This document shows positions 27,834 to 35,624 of a DNA stretch of 64,000 nt, piece after piece. The notes beneath the pieces are model-generated. The model had not been told where the DNA came from and made no database searches. It saw only the letters and a program-made list of their open reading frames with translations. Positions within the stretch are counted from its first letter, which is position 1; the number at the start of each line of letters is the position of its first letter. This stretch comes from UBA10349 sp003485905. GTDB lineage: Bacteria > Pseudomonadota > Gammaproteobacteria > Arenicellales > Arenicellaceae. A program made the position numbers and the translations under genes. The stretch covers positions 248,001-312,000 of the forward strand of contig CALSLL010000003.1 in NCBI GenBank assembly GCA_943787185.1, in the 5' to 3' direction.

Positions 27834-28986
27834 ATGGCATTTTTACGATTAATTATTTTGGCCTCATTCCTCTGCACATGTGGACTCGTTGCAGCACAGC
27901 CAACTGATCTTGATGGCAGCAAGCTGGTGTTTTCGAGTTTGGAGCTAGATCAAACTAATCGTGGCACTATCAACATCAATGGCTACGACCGGCATTTTTC
28001 CGTTACGTTTCCCTCCTCGTATAACAATGACGTAGCCTATCCTGTTGTTCTGTTTTTACATGGTTGCAGATGCCGCCCCGAACACACTGAAGAATTCATA
28101 TTGAGTTATTTGGATTGGGAACCAAGATTGGATTCATATAAAGATGATTTTATCGTTGTTAGAATGTCTGCCTTTTCTGAGAAGAAACCAGAAAACTCCC
28201 CAAGATGTTACGGACGGTGGAGCTCGCGGAATGTGGCTTTGGCATGAAGGCGCAGAATCAGAGCGTGACGATTATGTGTTCGTTGATACCTTGCTCGAAG
28301 AATTATTATCATCCTCTAATATCAACATTGATGCAGAAAATATCTTCGGAGTCGGCCACTCTTCCGGGGCAATATTCTTGATGTCGTATGTACTTGGCGG
28401 TCCAACCGACCTAAGCGATGTCAGCATTAATGACGACTACTCCTTTAAAGCCATTTCCGTAACGGGAGGATCAACGTTGCGCAAAGGGATTGTTGATTTT
28501 AAAGAAAATACTCCGGATACATTGCCATCTGTCTTACACATTCAGGGCGAGCGTGATCAAGGGTTGTGGTTTAACGGTCAAGAAACAGGTAAAAGAGGCC
28601 TCAATTTTCTGGAATTTACAGCCACCGGAAACGGGTCGACTATTAAAGATGGATTACGAGACACGATCCACGGCCTTACCTACTCTGCGTGGGATGAAAA
28701 TACACCCTCAAACCCAAGCACGTTGGAACGATGGGCCGCGCATTTAGATCTCAAATATTCAGGGTTTGAGGAATATTCTCAATACTATGTTTATAACTTC
28801 GCACCCGTGGCAAAGTCACAGAAAATTCTGGTGGGCATGCGACTCAAAGATTGCGGGCATCGTTTGACTGCGGATCAATATCAGTCCGACTTTTTTAGGG
28901 TATTCTCACAGCAAAGCGGCGAATTGCGATCGTACGACAGCCAAATATCTAGAGACACGGATATGTCATTTTGTCCTTCTCGTTAA
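27834..28986 (+). pseudogene. Exported esterase of the PHB-depolymerase/feruloyl-esterase (LpqC-like) group, one +1 frameshift
   Basis: A signal peptide ends near TCGLVAAQ. The core has YPVVLFLHGCRCRPEHTEEF (oxyanion region), then after the shift GVGHSSGAIFLMSY with the G-x-S-x-G nucleophile and a late KDCGHRLTADQY with the expected His. The first frame stops at 28247; removing one G near 28212-28215 joins CY to DGGARGMWLWHEGAESERD, giving 383 residues. The fold is alpha/beta hydrolase; substrate could be a polyester, an aromatic ester or another acyl ester. The start ATG has GGGAG seven bases upstream. It is divergent from the dipeptidase. Confidence 0.82.
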
Positions 28987-29067
28987 CCGAATGGGACAGA
29001 TCTAACCCCAAGCCAAGTTAGTATTGAATTCAGCACGGAATGCTCGGGCTGAATATGGGTACACTAG

Positions 29068-29086
29068 CCGCGGCACCCCACCGCGG
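29068..29086. terminator. GC-rich hairpin between convergent genes
   Basis: Two CCGCGG blocks pair as a 6-bp stem around a 7-base loop, between the esterase stop (28986) and the end of the arylsulfotransferase-like gene (29102). There is no T-tract on the plus side. It could serve both strands, as a weak terminator. Confidence 0.3.
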
Positions 29087-29101
29087 GCTCGTACTAAATC
29101 T

Positions 29102-30631
29102 TTATTCCTGTGGCGGATGAGGTACCCAGGATGGCTGCGGATTCATTAGATCTAAATTCTTACCTGCAAGGCCCGGGTGGTTCGGCAAAATTTTAGTCGC
29201 ACGAAACGCCATATAAAAGTTTGGCGCGTTAGTTTCCATCAGCACGTCATGAAATGGCAGCTCAGGCTCGCCGGCGTAAGGGTTCCAGTACTCCCAGACG
29301 ATCTCCCCTTTTGGCGTGACTTCAAAAAATCGTCCCTGCGCGCCTGATGCGATAAAAGTATGGCCGTTCGGTAAGCGGTGTGCGCTAGAGATAAATGGAG
29401 AGTGAAAAGAGGGCCCATCATTCGCCATATAAATCCAAGCTGGAAACTCTGGCCCAAATTGCTCTGCATCTTCGATAACGTATCGACCCTGATCATCCAT
29501 CGGTGGAACAAGTTCTACTGCAACGGATTGCCTGCCTCGTGGGCCGGGAAAGTTGTTCATAAACAACGAAATATTGCCCGCACCGGGAAGCCCCTCGGCA
29601 ATCCAATGAACGTGGTGCTGGTTATATAACGTCTGCGGGCGTTCACCACCACGATCATAATTAGAGGCGCGTCCCCAGCGATAAAGAATATCACCGCCCT
29701 TCCCCGACTTGCCACCGGTACTGCCAGCTGCTTCTTCAGTCGATGTACTGTGATCAATAACCCAGAACTCCCCAAAAGTATTGGAGCTCACAACAATTTG
29801 ATCCAGCTCTGGGTTGTAGGACATACTGTTAAAGTGAATGAAGTCCGGTGCAGTACGATTCTCCTCAGTGTCTAGTTGTGCAATTTCGCTACTAGTACGC
29901 AGTTCCTCAAGTTGCTCTTCAGACACGCTTTTCGCATCACTATTGATATCAACTAACTCCGGGTGCTCGGCAACCACACCATAATTCGCGGATTCTGGAT
30001 CAAAGTCTTGAATCAGATGATCCCAAATATTCCATGTCCAAACGATGCGGGCATCGTCAACGCCCTGCGGCTCAAGTTCGAGAATGGTTTCGGGCCACAA
30101 TCCTACATCAGTTAAAACGTCGGGGCGTCGTCCTGCATCGCGTGCCTGCTCAGCTGATTTGTATTCCCAAACGACAGCCAGAACGTTGCCATTCGGCAAT
30201 AGCTCAATATCATGGTGCTGGTAGTACTCGTCGTTTGCAAGCCGATAATTCCAGACAAGTTCGCCTTCCCAGTTCCACTCCTGAAGTTGACCACCTTGCC
30301 CACCTGCATGATTTGTGTGATCTGCAATTCTACCTGCTCGCACAACATTGCCGTTCTCACGCATATAAACACTATGACCAGTACCGTGGTCAGATTGCCA
30401 CATATTGATAGCTTGGCCCTCATTATCGATCAAATAAGTACGACCGGAGTTCGCAGGGCTAAACAAAACATAGCCGGGAGACGCCTGCTCTGAATTGATT
30501 CGGATACCACGCGCTTCATCTAATGCGCCTGGAACCTGTGCACAAATCGGTCCAGCCGTAATGATGAGAAAAGAGAACGAACTCAGTAACGCTGGCCACC
30601 GATTCAATGGCTTTATGGAACGGTTTGTCAT
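29102..30631 (-). CDS. Exported arylsulfotransferase (ASST)-like beta-propeller protein
   Basis: 509 residues with a signal peptide (cleavage near AGPICA). The repeated blades typical of the ASST family are visible: GYVLFSPANSGRTYLIDNEG, EYYQHHDIELLPNGNVLAVVW, DFIHFNSMSYNPELDQIVVSS and FISSAHRLPNGHTFIASG. Bacterial ASSTs move sulfate between phenolic compounds in the periplasm, with a catalytic His; many relatives have unknown activity. A low-complexity Gly/Ser/Lys patch near residue 325 may be a surface loop. It lies 109 bases downstream of the GMC gene, the same strand. Confidence 0.8.
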   Translation of the reverse strand: MTNRSIKPLNRWPALLSSFSFLIITAGPICAQVPGALDEARGIRINSEQASPGYVLFSPANSGRTYLIDNEGQAINMWQSDHGTGHSVYMRENGNVVRAGRIADHTNHAGGQGGQLQEWNWEGELVWNYRLANDEYYQHHDIELLPNGNVLAVVWEYKSAEQARDAGRRPDVLTDVGLWPETILELEPQGVDDARIVWTWNIWDHLIQDFDPESANYGVVAEHPELVDINSDAKSVSEEQLEELRTSSEIAQLDTEENRTAPDFIHFNSMSYNPELDQIVVSSNTFGEFWVIDHSTSTEEAAGSTGGKSGKGGDILYRWGRASNYDRGGERPQTLYNQHHVHWIAEGLPGAGNISLFMNNFPGPRGRQSVAVELVPPMDDQGRYVIEDAEQFGPEFPAWIYMANDGPSFHSPFISSAHRLPNGHTFIASGAQGRFFEVTPKGEIVWEYWNPYAGEPELPFHDVLMETNAPNFYMAFRATKILPNHPGLAGKNLDLMNPQPSWVPHPPQE

Positions 30632-30740
30632 TGGGAATCCCTCGTGTAGTACCCTAAAATAAAGTAGAACATTTATAATACAATTGACTCTAACGAATAC
30701 GCCGTAGCTCTATGGCGAGCTGCGATTGTGTCGGCCAGAA

Positions 30741-32414
30741 TTAAATCTCGTTGTTATTTGCCGCAGCAGCGATGTGTTCTGCTGCACGAAACGCTAAGGC
30801 CATGATTGTCATTGTCGGCTGACCACGCCCGGATGTTACCAAACTCGAACCATCGCAAATAAACAGATTGGATACATCGTGACTGCGGTGGTAGCGATCA
30901 ACGACCGATGTTTCTGGGTCATCACCCATCCGGCAAGTACCAAGCAAATGCCCGCCCCCAGTGCCCGCTTTGGCGGGTGGACTCCATTGCTCGACTGCAC
31001 CGGCAGCTTCCATCATCTGCTCCGCAAAGCCCTGCATATAGGCCACATTGGCGATATCATCTTCATGGTCCCGATAGGTCATGCGTAGGGACGGCCTTCC
31101 ATACTTGTCCTTGTGGGTCGGGTCGATCGTGATGTTATTGCGGTCAAGTGGCAGGTTAGTCCCGCTAGCCACGACTGCCATCTGGCGCGTAAAATTGTGC
31201 GCTATACGATCTTTGAATTCAGCACCCCACTGGGGCCCATCGGCCCGCTGCCCAACCAGAGAATACCAAATGGGCGTCGCCGCCATCAGCGGTCTAGCGG
31301 TAAATCCACCGCCCCCGTAATATCCACGCGTTGGATCAGACTCATAAAAGTGGTCATGGACTATCTGGGTGACTTGAACGCCCTTGTAATCGTTCAATTG
31401 ATGCTCGAAGACGGCCTGCACGTTCGCATGAGCGTTCATCATTAGGTTTTTTCCTACAAAACCGCTCGAATTGGCAAGGCCATCTGGATGCCTGGAACTC
31501 TCCGAAAGCAACAATAGTCGTGGAGTCTCAGCACCATTCGCTGACAACACCGCAGCGCGTGCTTTCTGGCTACGCTGATTACCATCTGGATCGAGATACT
31601 GAACCTCGCTAATCTTCCCATCCGCGCCGGTTTCGAGATTATAAACAGCACACCCAGCACGAATTTCGCAATTACCACTGGCTATCGCCTGCGGAATCAT
31701 AGCCGCCAATGTCGATGATTTAGCGCCAATTTCGCAACCATAGCCGAGGCAATAACCACAGTTGATACAAGCGGGACGACCATTATGTGGTTGCGACAAG
31801 ATCGCAAGCGGAGCAGCTTGCGGAGTTAGGCCAATAGCCTCGGCGCCTTTCTTCAGCAATACACCCGAAGACTTGATCGGTAGTGGTGGCATAGGAAATG
31901 GTTTCGATCGTGGTGAATCGAACGGCCCAGGCGCTCCAGAAACACCGATATCCCAGTCCACCTTAGTATAATAAGGCTCTAATTCCTCGTAAGTAATGGG
32001 CCAGTCGGCCAAATTCGTTCCTTCAAAAGACCCAACGGCGCTGCGTTCCTTAAAGTCTATCTCACGAAAACGCCAGAAATTTGCACTGAAGTGCACACTG
32101 GCACCACCCACACCTTCGTAATAACGGGCCGGATTTCGACCAGGCTTTACCTTGGCGACCTTACTTTCATCATCACGAAATGTCTGAATATTACTAGCTG
32201 CCCGACCACCGCCTATCGCATCATCCACCCATACGTCTAATTCATCGTGTGTGAAGTCTTTAGCTTCACGAAACGGTCCCTGCTCTAGCACGACAACACT
32301 GAAGCCGTTGGTAGAGAGCTCTTTGGCAATGATGCCGCCAGCGGAACCCGAGCCAATAACAACGAAATCTACCGCTTCGTCGAGCGGGTATGTCACCTTG
32401 TTATCAATTGCCAT
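30741..32414 (-). CDS. GMC family FAD oxidoreductase (gluconate 2-dehydrogenase-like large subunit)
   Basis: 557 residues from the ATG at 32414, which has GGAGG upstream and overlaps the stop of the preceding small-subunit gene by 11 bases. An upstream in-frame start at 32489 lies inside that gene and is unlikely. The Rossmann FAD motif VIGSGSAGGIIAKEL is at residues 15-29; GGASVHFSANFWR and the C-terminal GTCRMGDDPETSVVD and SGRGQPTMTIMALAFRAAEHI are typical of the GMC subgroup with a Tat-exported small partner. It has no signal of its own, so it is expected to be carried out by the partner. Likely substrate is an alcohol or sugar acid; electrons go to a cytochrome or quinone. Confidence 0.92.
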   Translation of the reverse strand: MAIDNKVTYPLDEAVDFVVIGSGSAGGIIAKELSTNGFSVVVLEQGPFREAKDFTHDELDVWVDDAIGGGRAASNIQTFRDDESKVAKVKPGRNPARYYEGVGGASVHFSANFWRFREIDFKERSAVGSFEGTNLADWPITYEELEPYYTKVDWDIGVSGAPGPFDSPRSKPFPMPPLPIKSSGVLLKKGAEAIGLTPQAAPLAILSQPHNGRPACINCGYCLGYGCEIGAKSSTLAAMIPQAIASGNCEIRAGCAVYNLETGADGKISEVQYLDPDGNQRSQKARAAVLSANGAETPRLLLLSESSRHPDGLANSSGFVGKNLMMNAHANVQAVFEHQLNDYKGVQVTQIVHDHFYESDPTRGYYGGGGFTARPLMAATPIWYSLVGQRADGPQWGAEFKDRIAHNFTRQMAVVASGTNLPLDRNNITIDPTHKDKYGRPSLRMTYRDHEDDIANVAYMQGFAEQMMEAAGAVEQWSPPAKAGTGGGHLLGTCRMGDDPETSVVDRYHRSHDVSNLFICDGSSLVTSGRGQPTMTIMALAFRAAEHIAAAANNNEI

Positions 32415-32997
32415 TATTTTGCTCCTCCATGTACTGGGCATCGTAATACCCAAATGGAGGCTGAGCAGCGCCATGACCGTCAAAGTCAATTAGGTCCCAG
32501 GCCATATTGTCCTTATTACCGCCATAGGAACTCATGGCGAAAAAACCCCATAGTGTGAGGGTCTTAACTACAGAAAAGAACTGCGTCGTATCGTTTGCAC
32601 CGATCCACGTGTCCTGATCAGCTTCGCTTAAGTCAGAGAACTTCAACGTCCCATCAAATCGGTCAGCAATACCCTGTTGAAATTCTACGAGCATGTCTCG
32701 AACACCTGGCAACATAAAGGCAAATTTCTCACCTAATACGTTGTCCATAAAATAGATAACCCCGGCATCACGAGCGCCAGGGGTACTCGTTGTCGGCAGT
32801 ATACGCGCTGAAATAGCTTCGAGTTCTACGGCCTCGGCAGCTGTCAACGTAGTAAACGTTGCACCCTCGTCTCGCGCCGAACAGGCTGCTTGTGCAGCGG
32901 CTAATGCCGCCGGCACGCTCAGGCGGAATAGCGAGCTACCAGCCAGCGCACCAGACCCTTGTATAAAATGTCGTCGACTTAAGGTTTCGCTTGTCAT
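32404..32997 (-). CDS. Gluconate 2-dehydrogenase subunit 3 family protein, Tat-exported
   Basis: 197 residues. A twin-arginine motif at the start (LSRRHFIQGSGALAGS) is followed by a hydrophobic stretch. The body matches the gluconate 2-dehydrogenase small subunit family: LTAAEAVELEAISARILPTT near residue 50, and the C-terminal segment LWGFFAMSSYGGNKDNMAWDL. In this family the small subunit provides the Tat signal that exports the folded GMC partner. The usual third subunit, a c-type cytochrome, is not adjacent here. Overlap with the GMC gene implies coupled translation. Confidence 0.9.
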   Translation of the reverse strand: MTSETLSRRHFIQGSGALAGSSLFRLSVPAALAAAQAACSARDEGATFTTLTAAEAVELEAISARILPTTSTPGARDAGVIYFMDNVLGEKFAFMLPGVRDMLVEFQQGIADRFDGTLKFSDLSEADQDTWIGANDTTQFFSVVKTLTLWGFFAMSSYGGNKDNMAWDLIDFDGHGAAQPPFGYYDAQYMEEQNNGN

Positions 32998-33045
32998 AAC
33001 TGTCCTAGAGTTTGTTGGATTCAGACGGTAGTAGGCGATAGTAAA

Positions 33046-34146
33046 CTATACCCCAATCACTGCAAGTAGCGCCTTCGCAAAGACCGCCATTTCCTCAGTA
33101 GTCCCGATAGTAATTCTCGCCCAATCGTCTTTGATTGGAAATTGTCTTGCTCCGAGTATTCCTTGCGCCAACAATCGCTCGTTATAGCTTGCGTACGGCA
33201 TTTTCGGATCGAAAAAAACAAAGTTTCCCGATGCCCTTACATAATCTAGGCCTAAATCTTCACAAAGTTTGTACACGACTTCTCGGCCTTCTTTATTTTT
33301 AGCGCGGCAGAAATTTTGCCACTCGGCATCATTCAAAGACACTTGCGCCGCAACGACACCAAGTGGTCCTTGAAATCTACACACCTTGTACATTGCGATA
33401 CGTTCTGCAGCTTCAGGTGAGGCGATCGCGTAACCGACTCTCAGCCCAGCTAGACCATGGATCTTGGAGAACGTTCTTGTCACCACGACATTGTGTCCCG
33501 CTCTAACCAGGTCAACCATACTGGATCGAGGGAAGTCATCAGTGTACTCAAGGTAAGCTTCGTCTATTAAGGCGATGGTATCTTTGGGTAAAGAAGTACA
33601 AAAGTCTCGCAAATTGTCGCCGTCTATGAGGGTTCCTGTCGGGTTATTAGGGTTGCAAAAATAAACCAGTTTTGTGTCCGGAGTCACCCGCGCGTGTAAA
33701 GCATCGAGGTCATATTCCAAATCTGAATTTAGAGGAACCTTTGTCACGGTGCCTCCCGTCGCACGAGCAAACTGAAATACTAGACCGTGGGTTAATTCTG
33801 CAGTAACGGCTTCGCCACCATGAGACATATAGGCCATCATCGTACTATAAATAGCTTCAGTCGAACCTGAACAGAAAACAATCTGCTCTGGATTTACCCC
33901 TTCTTTGCGCGCAATGTCTTTAACAAGCTCTTTTTGAATATCATAACTATACCTGTTGGCTATAGCTGTAGATTGATTAAGTACTTCTAAAACCGCTGGA
34001 GAGGGCCCATAGGGATTTTCATTGCCAGATAGATTGATTAATTCATTCGCCATGGGAACCTGCGCAACTACGCTGGGGCTGGCACTCGCAGCCGCTATCC
34101 CTGCTGCTATTCCACCGCTAATCTTAATCAGTTCTCGTCTATTCAT
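33046..34146 (-). CDS. Tat-exported PLP-dependent aminotransferase (histidinol-phosphate aminotransferase-like)
   Basis: 366 residues from the ATG at 34146, chosen because GGGAA lies six bases upstream and it opens directly with the Tat signal MNRRELIKISGGIAAGIA. The fold-type I enzyme has LSGNENPYGPSPAV, the PLP-binding FCSGSTEAIYSTM, YFCNPNNPTGTL with the Asn, DEAYLEYT with Asp and Tyr, and the Schiff-base lysine in RTFSKIHGLAGLRVGYA (about Lys228). All catalytic residues are intact, so it should be active in the periplasm on an amino compound. It is 48 bases upstream of the GMC small-subunit gene on the same strand. Confidence 0.87.
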   Translation of the reverse strand: MNRRELIKISGGIAAGIAAASASPSVVAQVPMANELINLSGNENPYGPSPAVLEVLNQSTAIANRYSYDIQKELVKDIARKEGVNPEQIVFCSGSTEAIYSTMMAYMSHGGEAVTAELTHGLVFQFARATGGTVTKVPLNSDLEYDLDALHARVTPDTKLVYFCNPNNPTGTLIDGDNLRDFCTSLPKDTIALIDEAYLEYTDDFPRSSMVDLVRAGHNVVVTRTFSKIHGLAGLRVGYAIASPEAAERIAMYKVCRFQGPLGVVAAQVSLNDAEWQNFCRAKNKEGREVVYKLCEDLGLDYVRASGNFVFFDPKMPYASYNERLLAQGILGARQFPIKDDWARITIGTTEEMAVFAKALLAVIGV

Positions 34147-34540
34147 AGTTGTTCCCATAGTCATATAAGCACCTCTGCCCAAATATTGAATAAATTACTA
34201 CTACTTACCGGAATTCTTTATTAGCTAGCGTGTCATTCGGTCCTTGAAAACGCAAATTTAACGTCGCTGATGATAACAATATGCATCGAATTTTCATATA
34301 AACATTGCCCCTACAAAGCCAGTACGTAATGTAGAGTAGCGCGGGAGATGGTGAGTTATTGGAGATAGCAACAAATGTCATCTGATAAGTTCTCTTGATG
34401 CAGAGCCCATGAGGATGGATAATTAGGAAGATAACTTTTTATAGTTGTTGTCTAACTTCCTTGTTTACCGCTCATTTACACTTCTATACATCGGAACACA
34501 TCGTATGAACTGCCACGAAAACTCTTGTCGGAGACATGAT
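34147..34540. promoter_or_regulatory. Divergent spacer between aminotransferase and DUF6152-fusion genes
   Basis: This stretch of 394 bases must carry promoters for two divergent gene sets. It is AT-rich with several TATA-like blocks but I cannot assign a clear -35/-10 pair. No RNA gene, repeat or small ORF with a ribosome site is evident. GGAGA about nine bases before 34541 is the ribosome site for the plus-strand gene. Confidence 0.35.
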
Positions 34541-35602
34541 ATGACTTTTACATCACTACGAATCATTCCTCTCGTTATCGCCTGCCTGGCGATCGGACCT
34601 GAGGTGTCTCTCGCGCATCATTCCGTCGCCGGATTCTTCGACGAGGAGAAAAAGGCTGAAATCGAAGGGGTCGTCAAAAAAGTACACTGGCGAAACCCAC
34701 ATACTGTATTCGAAGTCGATGTAACAAGCGATACTGGTGAGGTTGTAACGTGGCGCATAGAATCGGGGGCATTAGGTGTACTTAGATCTCGCGGACTGGC
34801 TCGGGAGTTTATGCAGCCCGGGGAGAATATCCGGATAATGGGCGACTCGTCGCTTCGCTCAGATAATGAAATGTTCGCCCGCAACATTCTCCTTCCTAAC
34901 GGAAAGGAAGTCGTGTTAACCGCGGGATCATTTCCATATTTTACGGTTGAAAGTGACGCTGATATTTTGGAAGCTGTATATGACGAAGACCTTATCGCTG
35001 CAGCCCGAAAAAACGCTGATGGAATATTTCGCGTTTGGAGTTCCAATATCGACGACAGGACAAGCGATCGACGAAAAATGTTTAATGGCAATTATCCTTT
35101 GTTGCCCGCTGCCATCGCTGCGCGCGCTAATTATGATGCTGGCGATCAAGCGCTCCTCGGCTGCACGAGTTGGTCCATGCCTCGAATTATGTCAAATCCT
35201 TTGCCTATGGAGTTTGTGAAAAGCGGTGAAAATATCCTGCAGCGTTTCGAGGAAGATGATAATGTACGCACTATTTATATGAAAAGCGACAGTTCGGGTT
35301 CTCCCGTTGAGCCATCTGCGCTTGGTTATTCCACGGGTCGTTGGGAAGGCGAGACGCTAATTGTTGAAACGTCCGGACTTATACCAGATCGTATCGACAA
35401 TCTGGGGACGCCTTCCAGTGCCGAAATGCGCTTAACTGAGCATTTCAGTGTGAGCGAAAATGGAAACAGACTCGATTATGTTCTTACAATGAGCGACCCA
35501 AACACATTCTCCGATCCCGTCGAAAGGCCTCGCCACTGGGACTGGCGTCCGGAGATCGTCGTTAGCGCTTACAATTGTGAGCAAGACCAAGAACTAAAAT
35601 AA
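34541..35602 (+). CDS. Fusion protein: DUF6152 domain plus W-E-G-E partner domain, exported
   Basis: 353 residues from the ATG at 34541; an upstream in-frame start at 34445 is less likely because the signal peptide follows the internal start. The signal ends at GPEVSLA and the mature chain should begin HHSVAGFFDEEKK (His26-His27); VHWRNPHTVFEVD gives the NPH His at 54. DUF6152 covers about residues 26-125. The C-terminal partner has YSTGRWEGETLIVETSGLIPD and a closing WDWRPEIVVSAYNCE. It is 22 bases upstream of the PQQ dehydrogenase gene, so the two are probably one operon. Confidence 0.85.
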   Translation: MTFTSLRIIPLVIACLAIGPEVSLAHHSVAGFFDEEKKAEIEGVVKKVHWRNPHTVFEVDVTSDTGEVVTWRIESGALGVLRSRGLAREFMQPGENIRIMGDSSLRSDNEMFARNILLPNGKEVVLTAGSFPYFTVESDADILEAVYDEDLIAAARKNADGIFRVWSSNIDDRTSDRRKMFNGNYPLLPAAIAARANYDAGDQALLGCTSWSMPRIMSNPLPMEFVKSGENILQRFEEDDNVRTIYMKSDSSGSPVEPSALGYSTGRWEGETLIVETSGLIPDRIDNLGTPSSAEMRLTEHFSVSENGNRLDYVLTMSDPNTFSDPVERPRHWDWRPEIVVSAYNCEQDQELK

Positions 35603-35624
35603 TTAATAGACGAGCGTAATAAAC

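Noticed and set aside
34445..34540. Upstream start extending the DUF6152 fusion by 32 residues
   Set aside because: The internal ATG at 34541 has a ribosome site and begins the signal peptide; the extension is hydrophilic and unlike homologues.
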